Positions 20,343 through 32,569 of a DNA stretch of 64,000 nt are shown here, in pieces (positions within the stretch are counted from its first letter, which is position 1; each line of letters opens with the position of its first letter). Source of the DNA: Aplectana chamaeleonis (taxonomy: Eukaryota; Nematoda; Chromadorea; Rhabditida; Cosmocercidae). Made by a program: the position numbers and the translations under genes. The stretch covers positions 682,001 through 746,000 of the forward strand of contig JAPDOI010000193.1 in the NCBI GenBank assembly GCA_029168955.1. The letters are read 5' to 3'. The notes under the pieces were generated by a model that was given only the letters and a program-made list of their open reading frames with translations, made no database searches and was not told where the DNA came from.

Positions 20343-20515
20343 GCCATCCACCCGCCAGTAGCCAGCGATCCGCCCGCATGTAGCCAGCGATCCGCCCAGC
20401 AGTAGCTAGCGATCCCCCCGCCAGTAGCCAGCGATCCGCCCGGCAGTAGCCAGCGATCCGCCCGGCAGTGGCCAGTGAACCGCCCGCCATTAACCAGCGA
20501 TCCTCCCTCGATGCC
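20343..20515 (-). repeat. 22-bp tandem array (GCGATCCGCCCG)
   Basis: GCGATC (or GTGAAC) cores at 20365, 20387, 20409, 20431, 20453, 20475 and 20497 are exactly 22 bp apart. The consensus unit is GCGATCCGCCCGGCAGTAGC plus CA. As 22 is not divisible by three, each frame cycles every 66 bp. This explains the overlapping open frames of 123-129 codons with ADRWLLAGG / SLATAGRIAGY motifs on the minus strand. Confidence 0.95.
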
Positions 20516-20642
20516 ACATGTTGGTTTGCGGTGGTTCCCACCACGGTCTCCGTATGCGGGACCACCCCCCCCCCCCCAAAGCCGTGGGGACCATCCCTCA
20601 GCTGACAAAAATTATCCTTCGGCATTTGAGTGATCCTTCAGA

Positions 20643-20658
20643 GGTGACTTAAGTCACC
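20643..20658. repeat. Perfect 16-bp palindrome
   Basis: GGTGACTTAAGTCACC, with TTAA at its centre. It lies between the tandem array and the dispersed copies. Confidence 0.8.
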
Positions 20659-20762
20659 ATTCAGGATCGGCCTCGAAATGCCGAGTGAGCAGTCAGTGCG
20701 ATGGAGCGCCTTTTGCACCCTTCGGTTTGTGTACTCTGAGCATGATACTGATAACAGAAAAG

Positions 20763-20785
20763 AACTTGTCAATGATTGACAAGTT
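20763..20785. repeat. Small hairpin
   Basis: AACTTGTCAA, TGA loop, TTGACAAGTT: a perfect 10-bp stem. Confidence 0.75.
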
Positions 20786-20799
20786 TCACCGTGTAAAAT

Positions 20800-21010
20800 T
20801 CGAGGGGCGGATCGCTGGCTATCAAAGCCCTCGCGGGCGGATCGCTGGCAGGTTGAGGGTGGATCGCCGCTTCAGAGCTTGCCGGCGATCCGCCCGCTAG
20901 CGTGATAAACTTTCCCAGGTGCCGCTATCCGCCCGCCAAAACGCAGCGATCCCCCCGCTGAGACGACGAGAGGTAGCGATCCGCCCGCAACCTGCCGGCG
21001 AACCGCCCGA
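20800..21010. repeat. Dispersed inverted and direct copies of GCGATCCGCCCG
   Basis: First in inverted form (GGGCGGATCGCTGG at about 20805, 20836; GGGTGGATCGCCG at 20859), then direct (GGCGATCCGCCCGC at 20883, AGCGATCC at 20944, GCGATCCGCCCGC at 20978). Together with the 22-bp array they form an interrupted inverted pair around about 20520-20800. Confidence 0.8.
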
Positions 21011-22055
21011 AGAGGCCTTGATTGCCAGCGGTCAGTCCGCACCTACTGTCTGAGTGGATAGAATAGGGTAGATGGATATTCCAAATTCGATAACGTTTTC
21101 CGACGTCGGTCGGCAAAGTACGAAAGACGCTTATAAGATTTTTGCCCCCAAATTGAGGTTGATCCTCTTTTACACTTCCATAGCCGGTCGTTGAAAATGC
21201 ATGCCTTGAATGAGAATCGACGTGCGACGCGAGCACGACCGAATTCTCATGATTTTCATACTATCGCATTGGGATCGAATTCAGAAATGTGCCCTACACG
21301 TGAGCATCAAGTATATTTTTGCGCGTCGACTTTGATGTATTGATGAAACTGCTGCTAGGGAGTGCATTTGCAGGGAAAGCCTGGTAGCCCTCGCCAGCTA
21401 TGGAGAACAGTTCGGAGGAACCACCACCGACTGCTACAGAGTAGACGACTTCGCTCCTCAGAGGATCCCCGGGCTATCAAAATTACTCCTCAGCACGGGA
21501 GAGGGTTTCGGAATCCCACCATAGCTCTGTGAGTTGATTATGACAACAGGCAGCAGATTTTTTGTTTGCCTACAGCATATCCAACGACTTTTTTCACTTG
21601 CGCTGATTAATATCTGCCGCCCCTGGAAATTCACCCTCTGCGAAAATGAACTTTGGTGATGGCGCTAAAAGCGAATTCGATGTCTAAAGGTATTTGTGGG
21701 CGTATCAAGCCGTTTCCACCAAAGCAGCAAGTCTTGGAAGGGTTCGTTAGGCGGTAGGAAACTTTTCGTTGGTACTCATTCACAGCCATTCTCCAAGGTT
21801 TAATGTGTGTGCTCTAGTAAGCCCCCTGCAAAGTTCTCTCGCCTTGTGACTAGACAGCAATCATGGGATCGCACGTCTATAAGCGTTCAAAGTATGCTGT
21901 CGCGCTGATCCACGCTGAAAAAGTGGGGGGGGGGTGAAGCGAGTCCCAGCTTTAAATAGAACGGAGCGATTTTCAGAAAAAAATCTAAAAGGATTGGTTG
22001 GGGAAAATACCGCCATTGTTTCAAGGTTTGGATACTATATTTTTGTTAGACATCG
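21011..22055. other. Unassigned intergenic DNA
   Basis: No supportable feature. Confidence 0.5.
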
Positions 22056-22195
22056 GGGCCAGTAGCAGTCCCCCAATGTGGTGACTCTGAAGAGGCAGCC
22101 AACCTAAGGTCGGTAGATGCCTCCTATGGATGCCACCTTAAAACGAGAATCATTTTCGAATGAGAAGCGTTGAGTGCAAAACTCATATTAGCCGA

Positions 22196-22275
22196 CGAAT
22201 TTGAACCAGCACCGCATCATCCTACGAGACGGATGCCCAACTCAGCGCCTTGGACCGCTAGGCGACATGTTCATG
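22196..22275 (-). other. tRNA-like segment in copy 1
   Basis: On the minus strand TCGCCTAGCGGTCCAAGGCG resembles a tRNA D arm/A box, with a 4-bp stem GCCT/AGGC. GGTTCAAATTC about 50 nt later resembles a B box. The acceptor stem does not pair and the anticodon arm is abnormal, so this is a tRNA-derived fragment and not a gene. In copy 2 the A box is better kept (GGCCTAGTGGTCTAAGAG) but the B box is deleted. Confidence 0.45.
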
Positions 22276-23012
22276 TGTGAGGGACTCCTTCTGTTTTCAC
22301 TCCCTCCACAAATCTTCGTGTTCATTTTAACTTTGATCGAACTAGTGGTAGTAAATATGGATTTCGGGAGCGTGCAAAAGCGTCTATCTTTCAAATTCAA
22401 AAAGTTTTCAACCTTGGATGATGGGATTTCGGAATTTTTTGCGAAAATCATCAAAGCAAGAGAATGTTAGATTAAAAAAAAACGATTTTGAAAATTTTTT
22501 GTTGGATGACCTCTTACCACTGAACCACGATTCACAATACTTTGTAGTATGATTGTCGAGAAGCCAACCGTGTTTTTGTCACAATGTACCGAAAAGTTCG
22601 AAGGATTTTTTTTCATTATGAACTGTTTTTATCCTTAGTCTATTTCACGCTTCCCAGTCAACATAGGAAGAAGTGAACTTGAAGTGAAAGAGGAAAACGA
22701 AGTTTAGATGAAAGCTGCACTTAGATGAACTATTATACAGCGTTTAATAACCAGTGCACGCGGATCACGTAAGTTCCATGCATTTTCTGAAAAACGAAAC
22801 CGTTTTCCAGCCATCTTTCTCAGATGGCTCTCTAAGCAAATCTGATTTTATTTGTGGTTAGCGATTATTGAAAAAAAATCTGAAAATGGTTGATTATAGC
22901 CACGTCAACTTCTAGGAATTGGAAGTTGAGCTTAGCATAGGACTAAAGCACAATAAATCTATAAAGGAGACGTATTCATGACAGCTACGTACAATTTGAC
23001 GTTAATCTTCCA

Positions 23013-23370
23013 CTAATCTTCGCCAGGAATCATTGAAACATCAATAAAGCCTTCGAACGTTTCGCCTGTCATTCCTTTCAGCTGGCAGCGGAGCTGGATG
23101 GCCGCCAGCCGGCGGGTGCAATTTTTCCTTGCCCACCTATACAACGAGATAGGCCGCCGTGCTGTGCTGGGTGATAAGTGGGCAGCGTTCTGGTAGGATC
23201 GCAAGCGCGCCACTGCCCTTGGAGCGTTCTTGCTTCAAAAAGTCAGCACCATTGAACGTGCTCGGCCCCATGACCGCGGTATCGAGCCAGCTCCTCTTCG
23301 CTCCGCGCACTATTTCCCTTTCCTCTGCGGTGGTAATCGAAGTCACCACCCGTTTCTTGCAGTCAGCCAC
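23013..23370 (-). pseudogene. Conserved element ORF, frameshifted copy
   Basis: Minus-strand homologue of the 112-codon ORF of copy 2. It begins with the same residues (MADCKKRVVTS, GTG start) and stays alignable for about 50 residues. It then shifts frame, so the C-terminal part (STARRPISL, RWARKN, MTGETFEGFID) is read in another frame. No known domain. The split shows this copy no longer encodes the full product. Confidence 0.6.
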
Positions 23371-23546
23371 CTCACAAAAGAACGCTCACTGCTCCCAGGT
23401 GGCTGACTGCAGTGGTCATTAACTTGAGCGCCGTCTGTGCATTTCTATGCCGGCCCGTCCATATTGATAGCCAAGACGTGATTGACTCAGTCACCACGCA
23501 GTGACAGCCGGTAGCTGCCACCTCTCGAGGGGATTGCTACTGGCCC

Positions 23547-24348
23547 GGTAGTAGACTCAGAACCGAATCGAATAATTTTTCAAAGGATAGAATATTCGAG
23601 TAGTACTAACTCTCCTTGGTGGAACAGATTCAGGATAAAGGTTAGTTGGGGTATGCCCCATATTGCCTGGGCCAGGTACGAGGCGGCATGCGCTGAATCA
23701 ACTGTACAATTTGCTTGATCAACCATTATTCATACAAAATGATTAAGACTTCTTCGTGGAATGTCCCTCTAACAGCATGATCTTGAAGGGTTTCTCCAAC
23801 CGCGCTGCTCTCGCTGTCTGGCGTGAAGTATAGAAGATTTTTTTGTTCCGCCCTGAAATTTTTGCAAACTTTTAGGTGATGTAGACCCGGATCTAACCAA
23901 TGAAACCAGCGTTTTCGCATTCATGCATGCGGCGCGATTCTGTTGCTCCAAGAAAGCAGTGGAGCAGAATTCCTCCTGTCTGGGTGACCTGCGTTGTACA
24001 ACCTTCCTTCTTCTTTGTTCTCCTTATTTCCTGTCTAGGAATGATCAATGAATACTCGACATTCATATTCTCCGCTCAATGACCGCAGGCGCTTTTGTTC
24101 TATGCGAACAAACACTCGCCAGCAAGTCGTTCCCTGCAAATAACTTCTCCAGAAACTCCCATCGGGTTTTGCCTGCGTAAGATGAGGATTCAGAATTAGT
24201 GTTCAATCTTTTTACAGGAAAAGCGTTTGTTTCGCTTGTACCACATTGCGAGAGGATATAACCCGATTTTAAGTGTGTACAACATTAATACAAGACTCCT
24301 CCCTAATTTTTTTTGAATTTAGGAGCATTGCTCACATGAGTATGGACA
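23547..24348. other. Unassigned intergenic DNA
   Basis: No supportable feature. Short overlapping frames at 23726-24082 have no motif. Confidence 0.5.
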
Positions 24349-24515
24349 TTTGAAGGCAGCGCTCACGATAAAAGTCGTATTCTTTTTTTCCATGTTCCTG
24401 AGTAAGCAAGCCCACGAAGTAAAGGATATGGAGAAAGTCCCCACAAAACTCTTAAATATCGGAGAAAAAACCTGCCAGAAAACGAACAATTTTTTCATCG
24501 TGAACACTGCCTCTA
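24349..24515. mobile_element. Short TTAA-type MITE (167 bp)
   Basis: TTGAAGGCAGCGCTCACGAT and ATCGTGAACACTGCCTCTA are inverted ends of the common family. The body is only about 120 bp. The right end is directly abutted by the end of the next element. Confidence 0.75.
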
Positions 24516-27276
24516 GGGCACTGTTTACGATCAACTTCGTTCTTGAGTTTTCTACGGAAATCGTGGTTAATATTGGACCCTGAAGGGAACTTCCCCATGG
24601 CTCATCCCAACATCGCGAGAAAAACCTCCATGTTGTGGTCCGCGGCGGAGGTTTGTCCTTGTTGCGGACCGCGGTGAGGCTGGCTTCCTTGCTGCTGGCC
24701 GTGACAATGAGCATACCGAACACAGCTGGAGACGGTGATAGTCCAAGTTCTTCCTTCGTTTGCAGAACAGGCTTTTTTTATGTTTTACTTGGGATGCAAC
24801 CCCTATTGTGCCGACGTACTAGCCCACGACCGTCCGAGCCTGCTTCGCTGTCGCGCTTTGACCTGCGTGTATCAGCAGCGGTTTTTCATTGAAAAAGACG
24901 ATACATTCATGAAATGGTTGTTAAAAACATTCGGAAATGCTCACTAGACAAAGCTTTCAAGAGAGTGTTTGGTCCCATTTTTTTGACGCTATTATGCTTG
25001 TTACTAGGGATCACTCTGAACGCAGTATGGAGTATTGAAAAAAACGGTTTTTTTGGGGGTTGTAGAGGAGTTAATAGAAAGAAACAATCCGAACAAGAAA
25101 CATTTTAGGATTTCACTCAGTCCTCACGGGTAGATCAAAAACGACCAAAAAAGGAAAGAAACCAGAACGCTGAATTGGAGGATGCAGCACTAATGTGAGC
25201 TATACAGTGGCCTTGAAGTCATCTGAAAAGCTTCTCTAAAAAGTTTGTAGATGAAACCTAGCTAGCTTCTTAAGTCATGACTTGTTTATTGATCCCTTGA
25301 ACATGCTCGTTGCATGCAAACCACCGATCATTGCAATGAGATAGTCGGGCTAAGGCAGCGTCCATACGTTGCGAGAGCGGGCGCTCCCGCTGTTGTGCGC
25401 CTCTCAACGCTCCTCAACGCTGCCCGCAAATTAACACAGGCGAACACCCCCACCTCGTGTTGAATCGATTAAAAACGTTTGATCGGGTGATCAATCGCTC
25501 GAGTCGGCGCAACGGCTTATGATTTCCCATGGTTTTCGACTTCCGTGGAGGAAAAAACAAGGGCAGTAGTTTTGCTACAGGTTTGGTGCTACCTGCTTTA
25601 GTGAAGGAGCAGTAAGCTTGAAACTTGCTGCTTGCCCCGTGGTGCTGGCGTAAGCGTGCGGGAGCGAGCGAGCGAGGACGCGCGAGGAGGAGCGCCTCTG
25701 AGAGGCTAGCGAACCGTATGCACACGATGACCATCGATTTTGCGTAATCGCACGCTCTCGCCACGTATGGACGGAGCCTAAGCTAGCTCCACACCTTTGA
25801 TCAGCCAGTAAGGCGTTGGATTACGAAGTTATTGAATGATGATTCAAAGACTGTGGGATCATTACTGCATTATGGTTGGCAGTATTAGCATTTCTATGTC
25901 TGACCTTACCTATTTTGAATTTTAGCATTGTCTCTTGTTTTCTTATACCTCTTTTCTTATATCGAAGAGGGAACGGGTTATAAACGGAGAACGGTTCACA
26001 TCAATGTTAGAAGCTATAAAAGTTCCAAGATTCCAACATTTGCTAGAATATCAAGAATACCCCTACGCTTCTCCCCACATATGCGACAGAAAAACCGTCC
26101 TTAATTCGGTGAAACACTTTACGGGACTTATTTTGATATATGACGCTGGAAAAAAAAGTTGGGACAACACAAAACCTTGTGAACTTGTTCCTTGACCAAT
26201 GACCAATCTTTTTTCCGACAGAAATAATTATTATAAACAGAATTGGGTTAACCTAAACTACAAAATCCAAAGAAGCAACCTGATAGATACATTAGCACAT
26301 GGCTTGAATACTCAAGACGTGTTTCATTATCATGTCCAAAATATTGAGTAGAGCCGAACCACCATTTGAGAAACGCATCTTACAATGGAACTACTTTTAT
26401 TCAGCTTGACCGTTCTGTGTTAAATGTACTCTCCTGGAACCACTTCGGACGAACAATTCGAATATTCTCTTCGCAGCTTCCCCGAAATAAAAAAGAAACC
26501 ACTTTGATAAAAGGTATAGGCGTTTTCCAAAGCCTCGCGGCAAGACATCAGGGACTTTTTAGGGTGGTTTGGAAAATTTTTTCATATTCGGCACAAAACT
26601 TAAACTAGATTGCGGTATTATTCATGCCATACAGGGCCTAACCTACCTTGATAATTTGAAAATTGACAAATGAACATCAAATTTGTATTCAGCACTCCGA
26701 ATAACCCCTGTTCAGAAGTTTTGAGTCAAATCTGAGACTTTGACCCAACTACCGTATACCTACCGTAGTCTACCGTAATCTGCCGAAAACAGATAAACTG
26801 ACCTCGAATTGATGATGAGCATTTTAAATAACCTTTTGGAGCGAGCCCCATGAGGTGTGTAAGCTCAATGCCGTTTTTGGGAGTTGAGAGATCATACTCT
26901 TTTTTCGATCGAAGTCCGCCCAGGGGAATTTGGGGCTCCGAACACGGATCCAAGGTTCATTTCCAGTTTTTTGGCGGTTTTTGTCTGGTTAGGGTGCACT
27001 GAATGACTCTTTACGTGCCGTAACCAATTGTTTTGGTCGTTTTTGATCTACACGTGAGGACTGAGTAAAATTTTAAAATCTTAAATTGTTTCTTTCCGAA
27101 TCCCAACAACACTGAAGAGACCGTTTTTTGAAAACTCCACTTTGTGTTCGGAGTGGTCCCTTGTTAGAGCTATCACCATTGTTTTCCGTGGAAGACTATA
27201 ACTATAAGACTGTTTCCCGTGGAAGAATATGACTATAAAACTCAAGAGCGAAGTTTATCGTGAACCTTGCCATTAA
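24516..27276. mobile_element. Long (2.8-kb) element with TTAA-family ends
   Basis: The left end GGGCACTGTTTACGATCAAC, then TTCGTTCTTGAG (24516-24550), is matched by the right end reading GGCAAGGTTCACGATAAAC, then TTCGCTCTTGAG on the minus strand to TTAA 27273-27276. A second inverted pair lies inside at about 24990-25165 and 27015-27180 (for example TCAGTCCTCACG, AGATCAAAAACGACC). The space between holds a separate MITE and the 86-codon frame at 25935-26195, which I cannot assign. Confidence 0.65.
25350..25781. mobile_element. 432-bp MITE, GGCAGCGTCCATACG ends
   Basis: CTAAGGCAGCGTCCATACG at the left, and on the minus strand TTAGGCTCCGTCCATACG at the right, both followed by T/G GGCGAGAGCG-like sequence. 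CTAA flanks both sides (25350-25353 and 25778-25781). The frame at 25414-25764 on the minus strand is the MITE interior. Confidence 0.8.
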
Positions 27277-29942
27277 AACGACAATCGAAGATTCTGGCTG
27301 TTAGTAAAGCGGAATTTATAAAAGGGGTCAGGTATCTGTGCGGAGCATGAAATTTTGCCTTTTTTTAAAGGAACTTTTTTTCTTGCTTGGCGGGGCTCTT
27401 TCGATGGAGCGCAATGGACTACTCGAAAGCGCATTATTTCATCTATCTGATGCTCGTTGTCGCCTGCCGGGAAAGTCATTCGTTTTCGAATTTCACATCT
27501 GAATTTGGTGTGCAGTCCAAAAAGTGAATATTTTAAAATATTTCTATCCGCCTTCTATCGGAGCTTCAACTCGGCTATGTTCGAGTCCGTAAGGGCTTAG
27601 CACCAAAACAGATTCGCGGAAGCTCTTCATTTGGATGAAATTCTCGATTTCTCCAGAATTTGCATTATCTGCAGCTCCTGTTTTCGACTTTAAGAGAACA
27701 AGCTTCATAGGTAAGTAATACGAGGTACTCCCCACTCCAAGACATCCGTTTCATGATTTGTCGACCATTTTTTTTCAGAATCAGAAAAATAATCTAAAAT
27801 CGTTTTTGAAAAAATAGCCGATAATTCACAAAATAAATATAGTTGGATGGGGAATATTTCATAGTACTTAACCATAAAGTTTGGTGCGTCGCCCAGAGGA
27901 GAAACTGCAGAATTCGCCAATGTGGGAAAATGCGGAATTCACTCCATTGAAGAATTACCGCAAATCTCTTCTGTTGTTTTGAATTTTTCACACTACATTT
28001 GAATATGAAAATCGAAAGCCAATGAGTTTCACGGCAGGAAACAAGGCAGGTTAGATAGAGGAAGAAATGCGCTTCCGATTGCTATATGACACTTTTCCAA
28101 AAAAGCATAGTCCAGAGAGGAAAGAGGCCTGAAATTATTCACCAAGGCTGATATTTACTGCGCTTCCCTGAATATGCGCGCACACATGCTTAGGTTCGGA
28201 GGTCAGCGTAACCTTCATGATGGTTTACCCACACAGTTAGAGATTTCCATGAGCTCTACCTACATGAGGCTACTTGCCTTAATTTTATTAAAAAACCCAG
28301 CTTTTTAGTTCGTTGAGAACTGAGGGTGTCATATCTAGGTGCCAGCTTGTATTCGCACCCTCATTTTTTCCCTTTACGTGAGATATCTTTATCCAATTTC
28401 CCTTTACTTACTGTCACTTAGCAGCTGTAAGCCCTGCTGATTCCTCGTCGAAATGCCTTGTTTCGTCTTCTGTCACATCTATTTTGATTATTGCCAGACA
28501 CCCTCTCTCACTCTTCCTCGTCAATATTTACAACTCTGCTACCAGACACGACTACGAGTGCTTATTATTCAACGTCTCGTGGCGCGTTAACCTCTGGTCG
28601 GCCTCTTCCAGACAAGTACATACATTGGAAAGTACAATATGCAGCATAATCACGTTTGTCCAGAAATAGGTCCATTTGGAGGCGTTCCTTTTTGCCAGAG
28701 CCGGAATTCTTCGAACAGTGCGGGATTTCATTGTGGTAACCCAAGAAAAGGCACGCACACGAGTAAAGTTGTCCTTTATCAAGCACCAAATAACACAGGA
28801 TGCGGTTCCTACCGAAACGCCTCCAGCACTCAACAGTTGTGAGGGTCAACTCAAATAGCGACCTTCACCAGCCCTGAGCATGTCGCTTTGGAGCGCTCTA
28901 TAGCTGTTCTCCACCGTCTTCTAACTAGGGAATCGCATGGCCGCCCTGTACATTTAAAAGCTGATGAACGCCTTCTGGTCAGGTCTAGCGAGCTGTTTCC
29001 GACTTTGAAGTCGGATTTTGTTAAGGACGTCTCTGAGCAAGGTTATAGACATTTTTATATTTTTCTTAAGCATCAGGCAAGTTTTTGTTGGCTCGGAAAA
29101 GAACTGTCGGATTTGGCTCAAAACTGCTCTATGTGGGCTTATATTATGTGCTGAAACCGATTTTGGCGGTCTGTTTGTCGATCATCTGAGATTTACTGTG
29201 GATTACGCTGGACACAATGCTATATATATGCGAAACCTACATATATTAATATTTCAAAAATTGAAATACGGACCTCAGATTCGCGTATAGCGCCCGAAAC
29301 AATCTCCATCTGTTTTCACATGTACACATGTCGGCTTGGGCTCAGCGATCTTGAAGAAACCTCAACAAATTATAGAGCATCAAAAACCTTAACCACTACA
29401 CCCTCAAAGATGGATCATGAATGTAGAGTTTTTGAGTACGGAATTCATTCACAATTTCGCGGTATTATGTAACTTCAAGGTTATTTCCTCAATCAAAAGA
29501 TGACCATAAAAACCCAAACCCGTATCTTTTGTTGGCTATCAGAAGTCCTTCAAAGCGATCCTTTTCACTCATGAAAAAGTGAGAGACTTATAAGGAGCGA
29601 ATTTGCAAGCATATATATCTAATGCATCTCAAAGAAAATGTGACAAGAGCTTATTTTCTTGCAATGTTATGCAACGTTTATGAAGGGTATTTGGTGGCGA
29701 ATAAGTGGCCTTTGTTCGCGTTCTAGAGGATTAGCATTACACTTAAATAATATGACGAAATTGTAAATGATTCCCGTATTCAAAAACCGTGCACTCAAGA
29801 TCCAACTTTTAGTATGTGTATAAAAAGTTTCGTGGTGTTCTATAACATGTGAAAGTTTCTTCAAATTTCGCGAAGCCCAAGCCGTGATGAACAGTTTCCG
29901 CCGGAATGAGTGTTCGTATGTATATGTATGGTTCCCGTTTTC
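27277..29942. other. Unassigned intergenic DNA
   Basis: Overlapping frames of 60-94 codons cluster at 28552-29290 on both strands. None shows a recognisable domain or a convincing exon boundary. Confidence 0.45.
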
Positions 29943-30066
29943 AATCTAGTCTGACGCATGGACCAAGCGGCTGGCCGTGCGGGGTTGGCGGCCTCAATGG
30001 GGAATGCGGTTTCGATTCGCGCGGGATGATCTACCGCCGCTGCCTCGTCCATTCATCAGACTAGAA
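29943..30066 (+). mobile_element. tRNA-derived SINE-like repeat, copy 1
   Basis: TGGACCAAGCGGC at 29959 resembles a pol III A box and GGTTTCGATTCGC at 30008 a B box, 49 nt apart as in tRNAs. TCTAGTCTGA at the left and TCAGACTAGA at the right are inverted flanks. The same unit in opposite orientation is at 62468-62586, about 80% alike. The overlapping minus-strand frame starting MDEAAAVDHPARIE is an artefact of the repeat. Confidence 0.65.
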
Positions 30067-30529
30067 TTATTGCGCGCACTCTACATACAAATGCAATGCA
30101 GTATATAAATTGACGCTCACCTAACAACTGTAGGTTTCTAGTTTTCCCAGGCCTGTAATTCAACGACTCCCAGCGCGATCTTTTGAAAACGAAGGACCCA
30201 ACTTCTTATTAATGTCTAGTACGACAAATGACCCTTCAAAAAATTTTTTGGATCGAGTTCTATCCAAGATTAGCAAACTCCGCATTCAGCCCAGCTTTAC
30301 GAAATTCAAAGTTTGACCGACCATAACTTTTTTTTCGAGAGTCCGAAGCAAATTCTGATTTCAGTTTCGGAGAGAGTGTGCCATATTTGACCATAAAAAG
30401 TTCACCATCCTTCTAATGGTGAGGAAAGTGATACGAGGTCCCTACTCAGATACTTGCGGCCCAGTAAGGCAGTACGAGGTGATTACTAACGCAGTTACTC
30501 GTCGAGGTGTAAGCCCCTTTCGTTCCCCC

Positions 30530-30725
30530 AACAGCTGCCCAGAGCAGCACGTTGTGTCCTCTTGCTACGCTCACTGCCCCAACTGCTGCTCGGTTAGCAG
30601 CTCCACGTGCTGTTACAGTTGCCCTAACTGCTCCAGTCGTCTCCCCAACTGCTGCTCCTCAATGTGGCCCCAACTGCCGCTGTTCTTTCTCCAATCGCTC
30701 CTCATCATGGCCCAAATTGCTGCTC
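30530..30725 (+). repeat. Degenerate CCCAACTGCTGCTC repeat
   Basis: Five or six imperfect copies of CCCAACTGCTGCTC / CCCTAACTGCTCC at spacings of roughly 24-33 bp. Cysteine-rich short frames (CPNCCS) follow from the repeat. Confidence 0.65.
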
Positions 30726-32569
30726 TTCATTTATGATCTTTCCTTTCTTTCTCATAACCCTTCTCCCGCAGGGTATATGTCGAGCTCAGCAGCAGCGCTG
30801 GGTCGACCTATCAAAAAATGAGCCCCTATTGAGGCTCATTCATATCCACAACGGCTGATTCATCCTTGATTGTATCCATTGATCTTCGCCACAGTTGAAG
30901 GAAATGATGCTGGCACTACGGGCTGTCTTATGCCCCCCACCCTAGGCGGCCTCGAATCTGGCACGAGTTTGCGAGGACCGTTCAACACAGGCCTCGGTCA
31001 GTAGTGAATTTGAGTCTCCAAAAACATTTCTTGACACCGAATTTCTCTACACCTTGAACAAGAATTGATTTTCACTCGGTTTCGTGACTATAGAAATGTG
31101 AATTAGGCGTGATAATCTGTTTCTCTCCTTTTGAAAGACGAATTATGACTTTATTTGTACAAAAAGTTATATCCAGATATTCCACGAATTAAGGTCTTCT
31201 CAAAAATTTCTTAAGTCATTGAAATTTGCACTGTTCAGAGAAATTACCAGGGTTGAACGGAATTCAAATATCAGAGTATTCATCATTTATTGATCTCATG
31301 GTAAATGGTTATTTCTTTTCTTCCAAAAAACAACGACTTTAGAATTTCCTTTTTCTTCTTCCTAAATTATTTTCTTGAACATTTTTCTGATGGGTTCAAA
31401 TAACTAATTTTTAATTTTCATTGGAAAGTTATTTTTGAGAACCGTCGGCTTTAAGCATTGTGCTTTTCGTGAAGAAAAGGTATATACTCCCCATTTCGCT
31501 TAGTTTTTGGCAAACCATCGCCGCTCAGCATTTAGAAAATACAAATCTTGGTCCAAAACCAAAGCAATTGGTTTTTTTATGGAAAATGCGAGTAAAGTTT
31601 GAGTTCATGGGAACGCATTTCAGAGTTAGAAGGTGATTTCTTAAAATTTCCGAATTACACCTTCCAGATTTAAAAAAAGGCAAAATGTTGCAAATCTGGA
31701 AGAACGCGCTAAATAAATCATTAGAGTCATAGAAGGGCGACCAGTTGTAGATGAACTGGATGTGTTGAAAAATGGCTTCGAGCAGTTACTAGCGGCGTCA
31801 GGTCGCGGCGATTTGGCGATTGAATGGCAGCGTGTCTTGGGCGGCACGTGGTCTTTAACTCGAAGACAAACTGGCCTAAAATTGACAAACTTTTGCTGCA
31901 GATTCACGGGTTAGAATCGTTTGACTTCAACCCAGTATATTGTTTTTTGCGAGCATCAGATATTGGTACAGTCGACATGATAACAGAACTGTCGAAAAAG
32001 TGTACAGCGGGGAAAGTGTGCAGAAACCACTGATGCACTCACAGATCCGGAAATTTGAAAACACGCAGTGTTGGAAAAAACGGCCAAGAACGAGCAAAAA
32101 AAGACCTGTGCCTCCGTAAACCTGAGTGTTCCGCTAACACCACGCCCACTCCTTTCAACCGGTACCGATCCGTAAACTACTGAAAACCCGGCCCTAGGGG
32201 TTACAACATACATCCAGGAGGTTACAATCCACTCCGCTCAACCAAACTTACCCCATTTAATGATCGGTTGCCTTCTTATAGTCGAGTTTTCAGTTAGACA
32301 CCTTTATCGGTAGACGATAGCCGTTGAGGATTTGGGAGTGGCGTGAGCGGAAATTAAACTTTAGGGCCGTATAGGGCTATTTTGTTCTCGTTTTTAGCCA
32401 TTTTCAGCATTACTGATGCAGTGAGCCCTGGGTCTTTCGATTTACGTAGATAATCCGAACTGTTTTGATAAAGGACACGGCCTTCAAGGTATTCCGTGAG
32501 ATATGGCTGACGATCGATCGGTTGTGTTAACTCTATATAACTTCTCAGGGTGTGGGCATAATCATGTTC
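30726..32569. other. Unassigned, mostly AT-rich
   Basis: Nothing recognised. A plus-strand reading near 31730-31850 (EGRPVVDELDVLKNGFEQLL) looks protein-like, but it has stops on both sides and cannot be assigned. Confidence 0.4.

Larger units (their letters stand above)
22056..23546. mobile_element. GGGCCAGTAGC element, copy 1 (1.49 kb)
   Basis: Left end GGGCCAGTAGCAGTCCCC (22056). The right end reads GGGCCAGTAGCAATCCCC on the minus strand to 23546. It is co-linear over its whole length with 42423-43871, with roughly 85-90% identity by eye and small indels. It carries a tRNA-like segment near its left end and a minus-strand ORF near its right end. No transposase is recognised. Confidence 0.93.

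Noticed and set aside
24319..24723. 134-codon minus-strand ORF
   Set aside because: It runs across a MITE and the end of another element. Its peptide is dictated by the MITE termini.
29943..30066. Hammerhead ribozyme (CTGATGA ... CGAAAC)
   Set aside because: The two core strings are present on one strand, but position 10.1 is A and does not pair with C11.1, and no stem II forms. The GAAAC is part of the inverted B box.
30416..30858. Cysteine-rich secreted protein (CPNCCS repeats)
   Set aside because: Caused by the degenerate CCCAACTGCTGCTC repeat. No signal peptide or regular frame.
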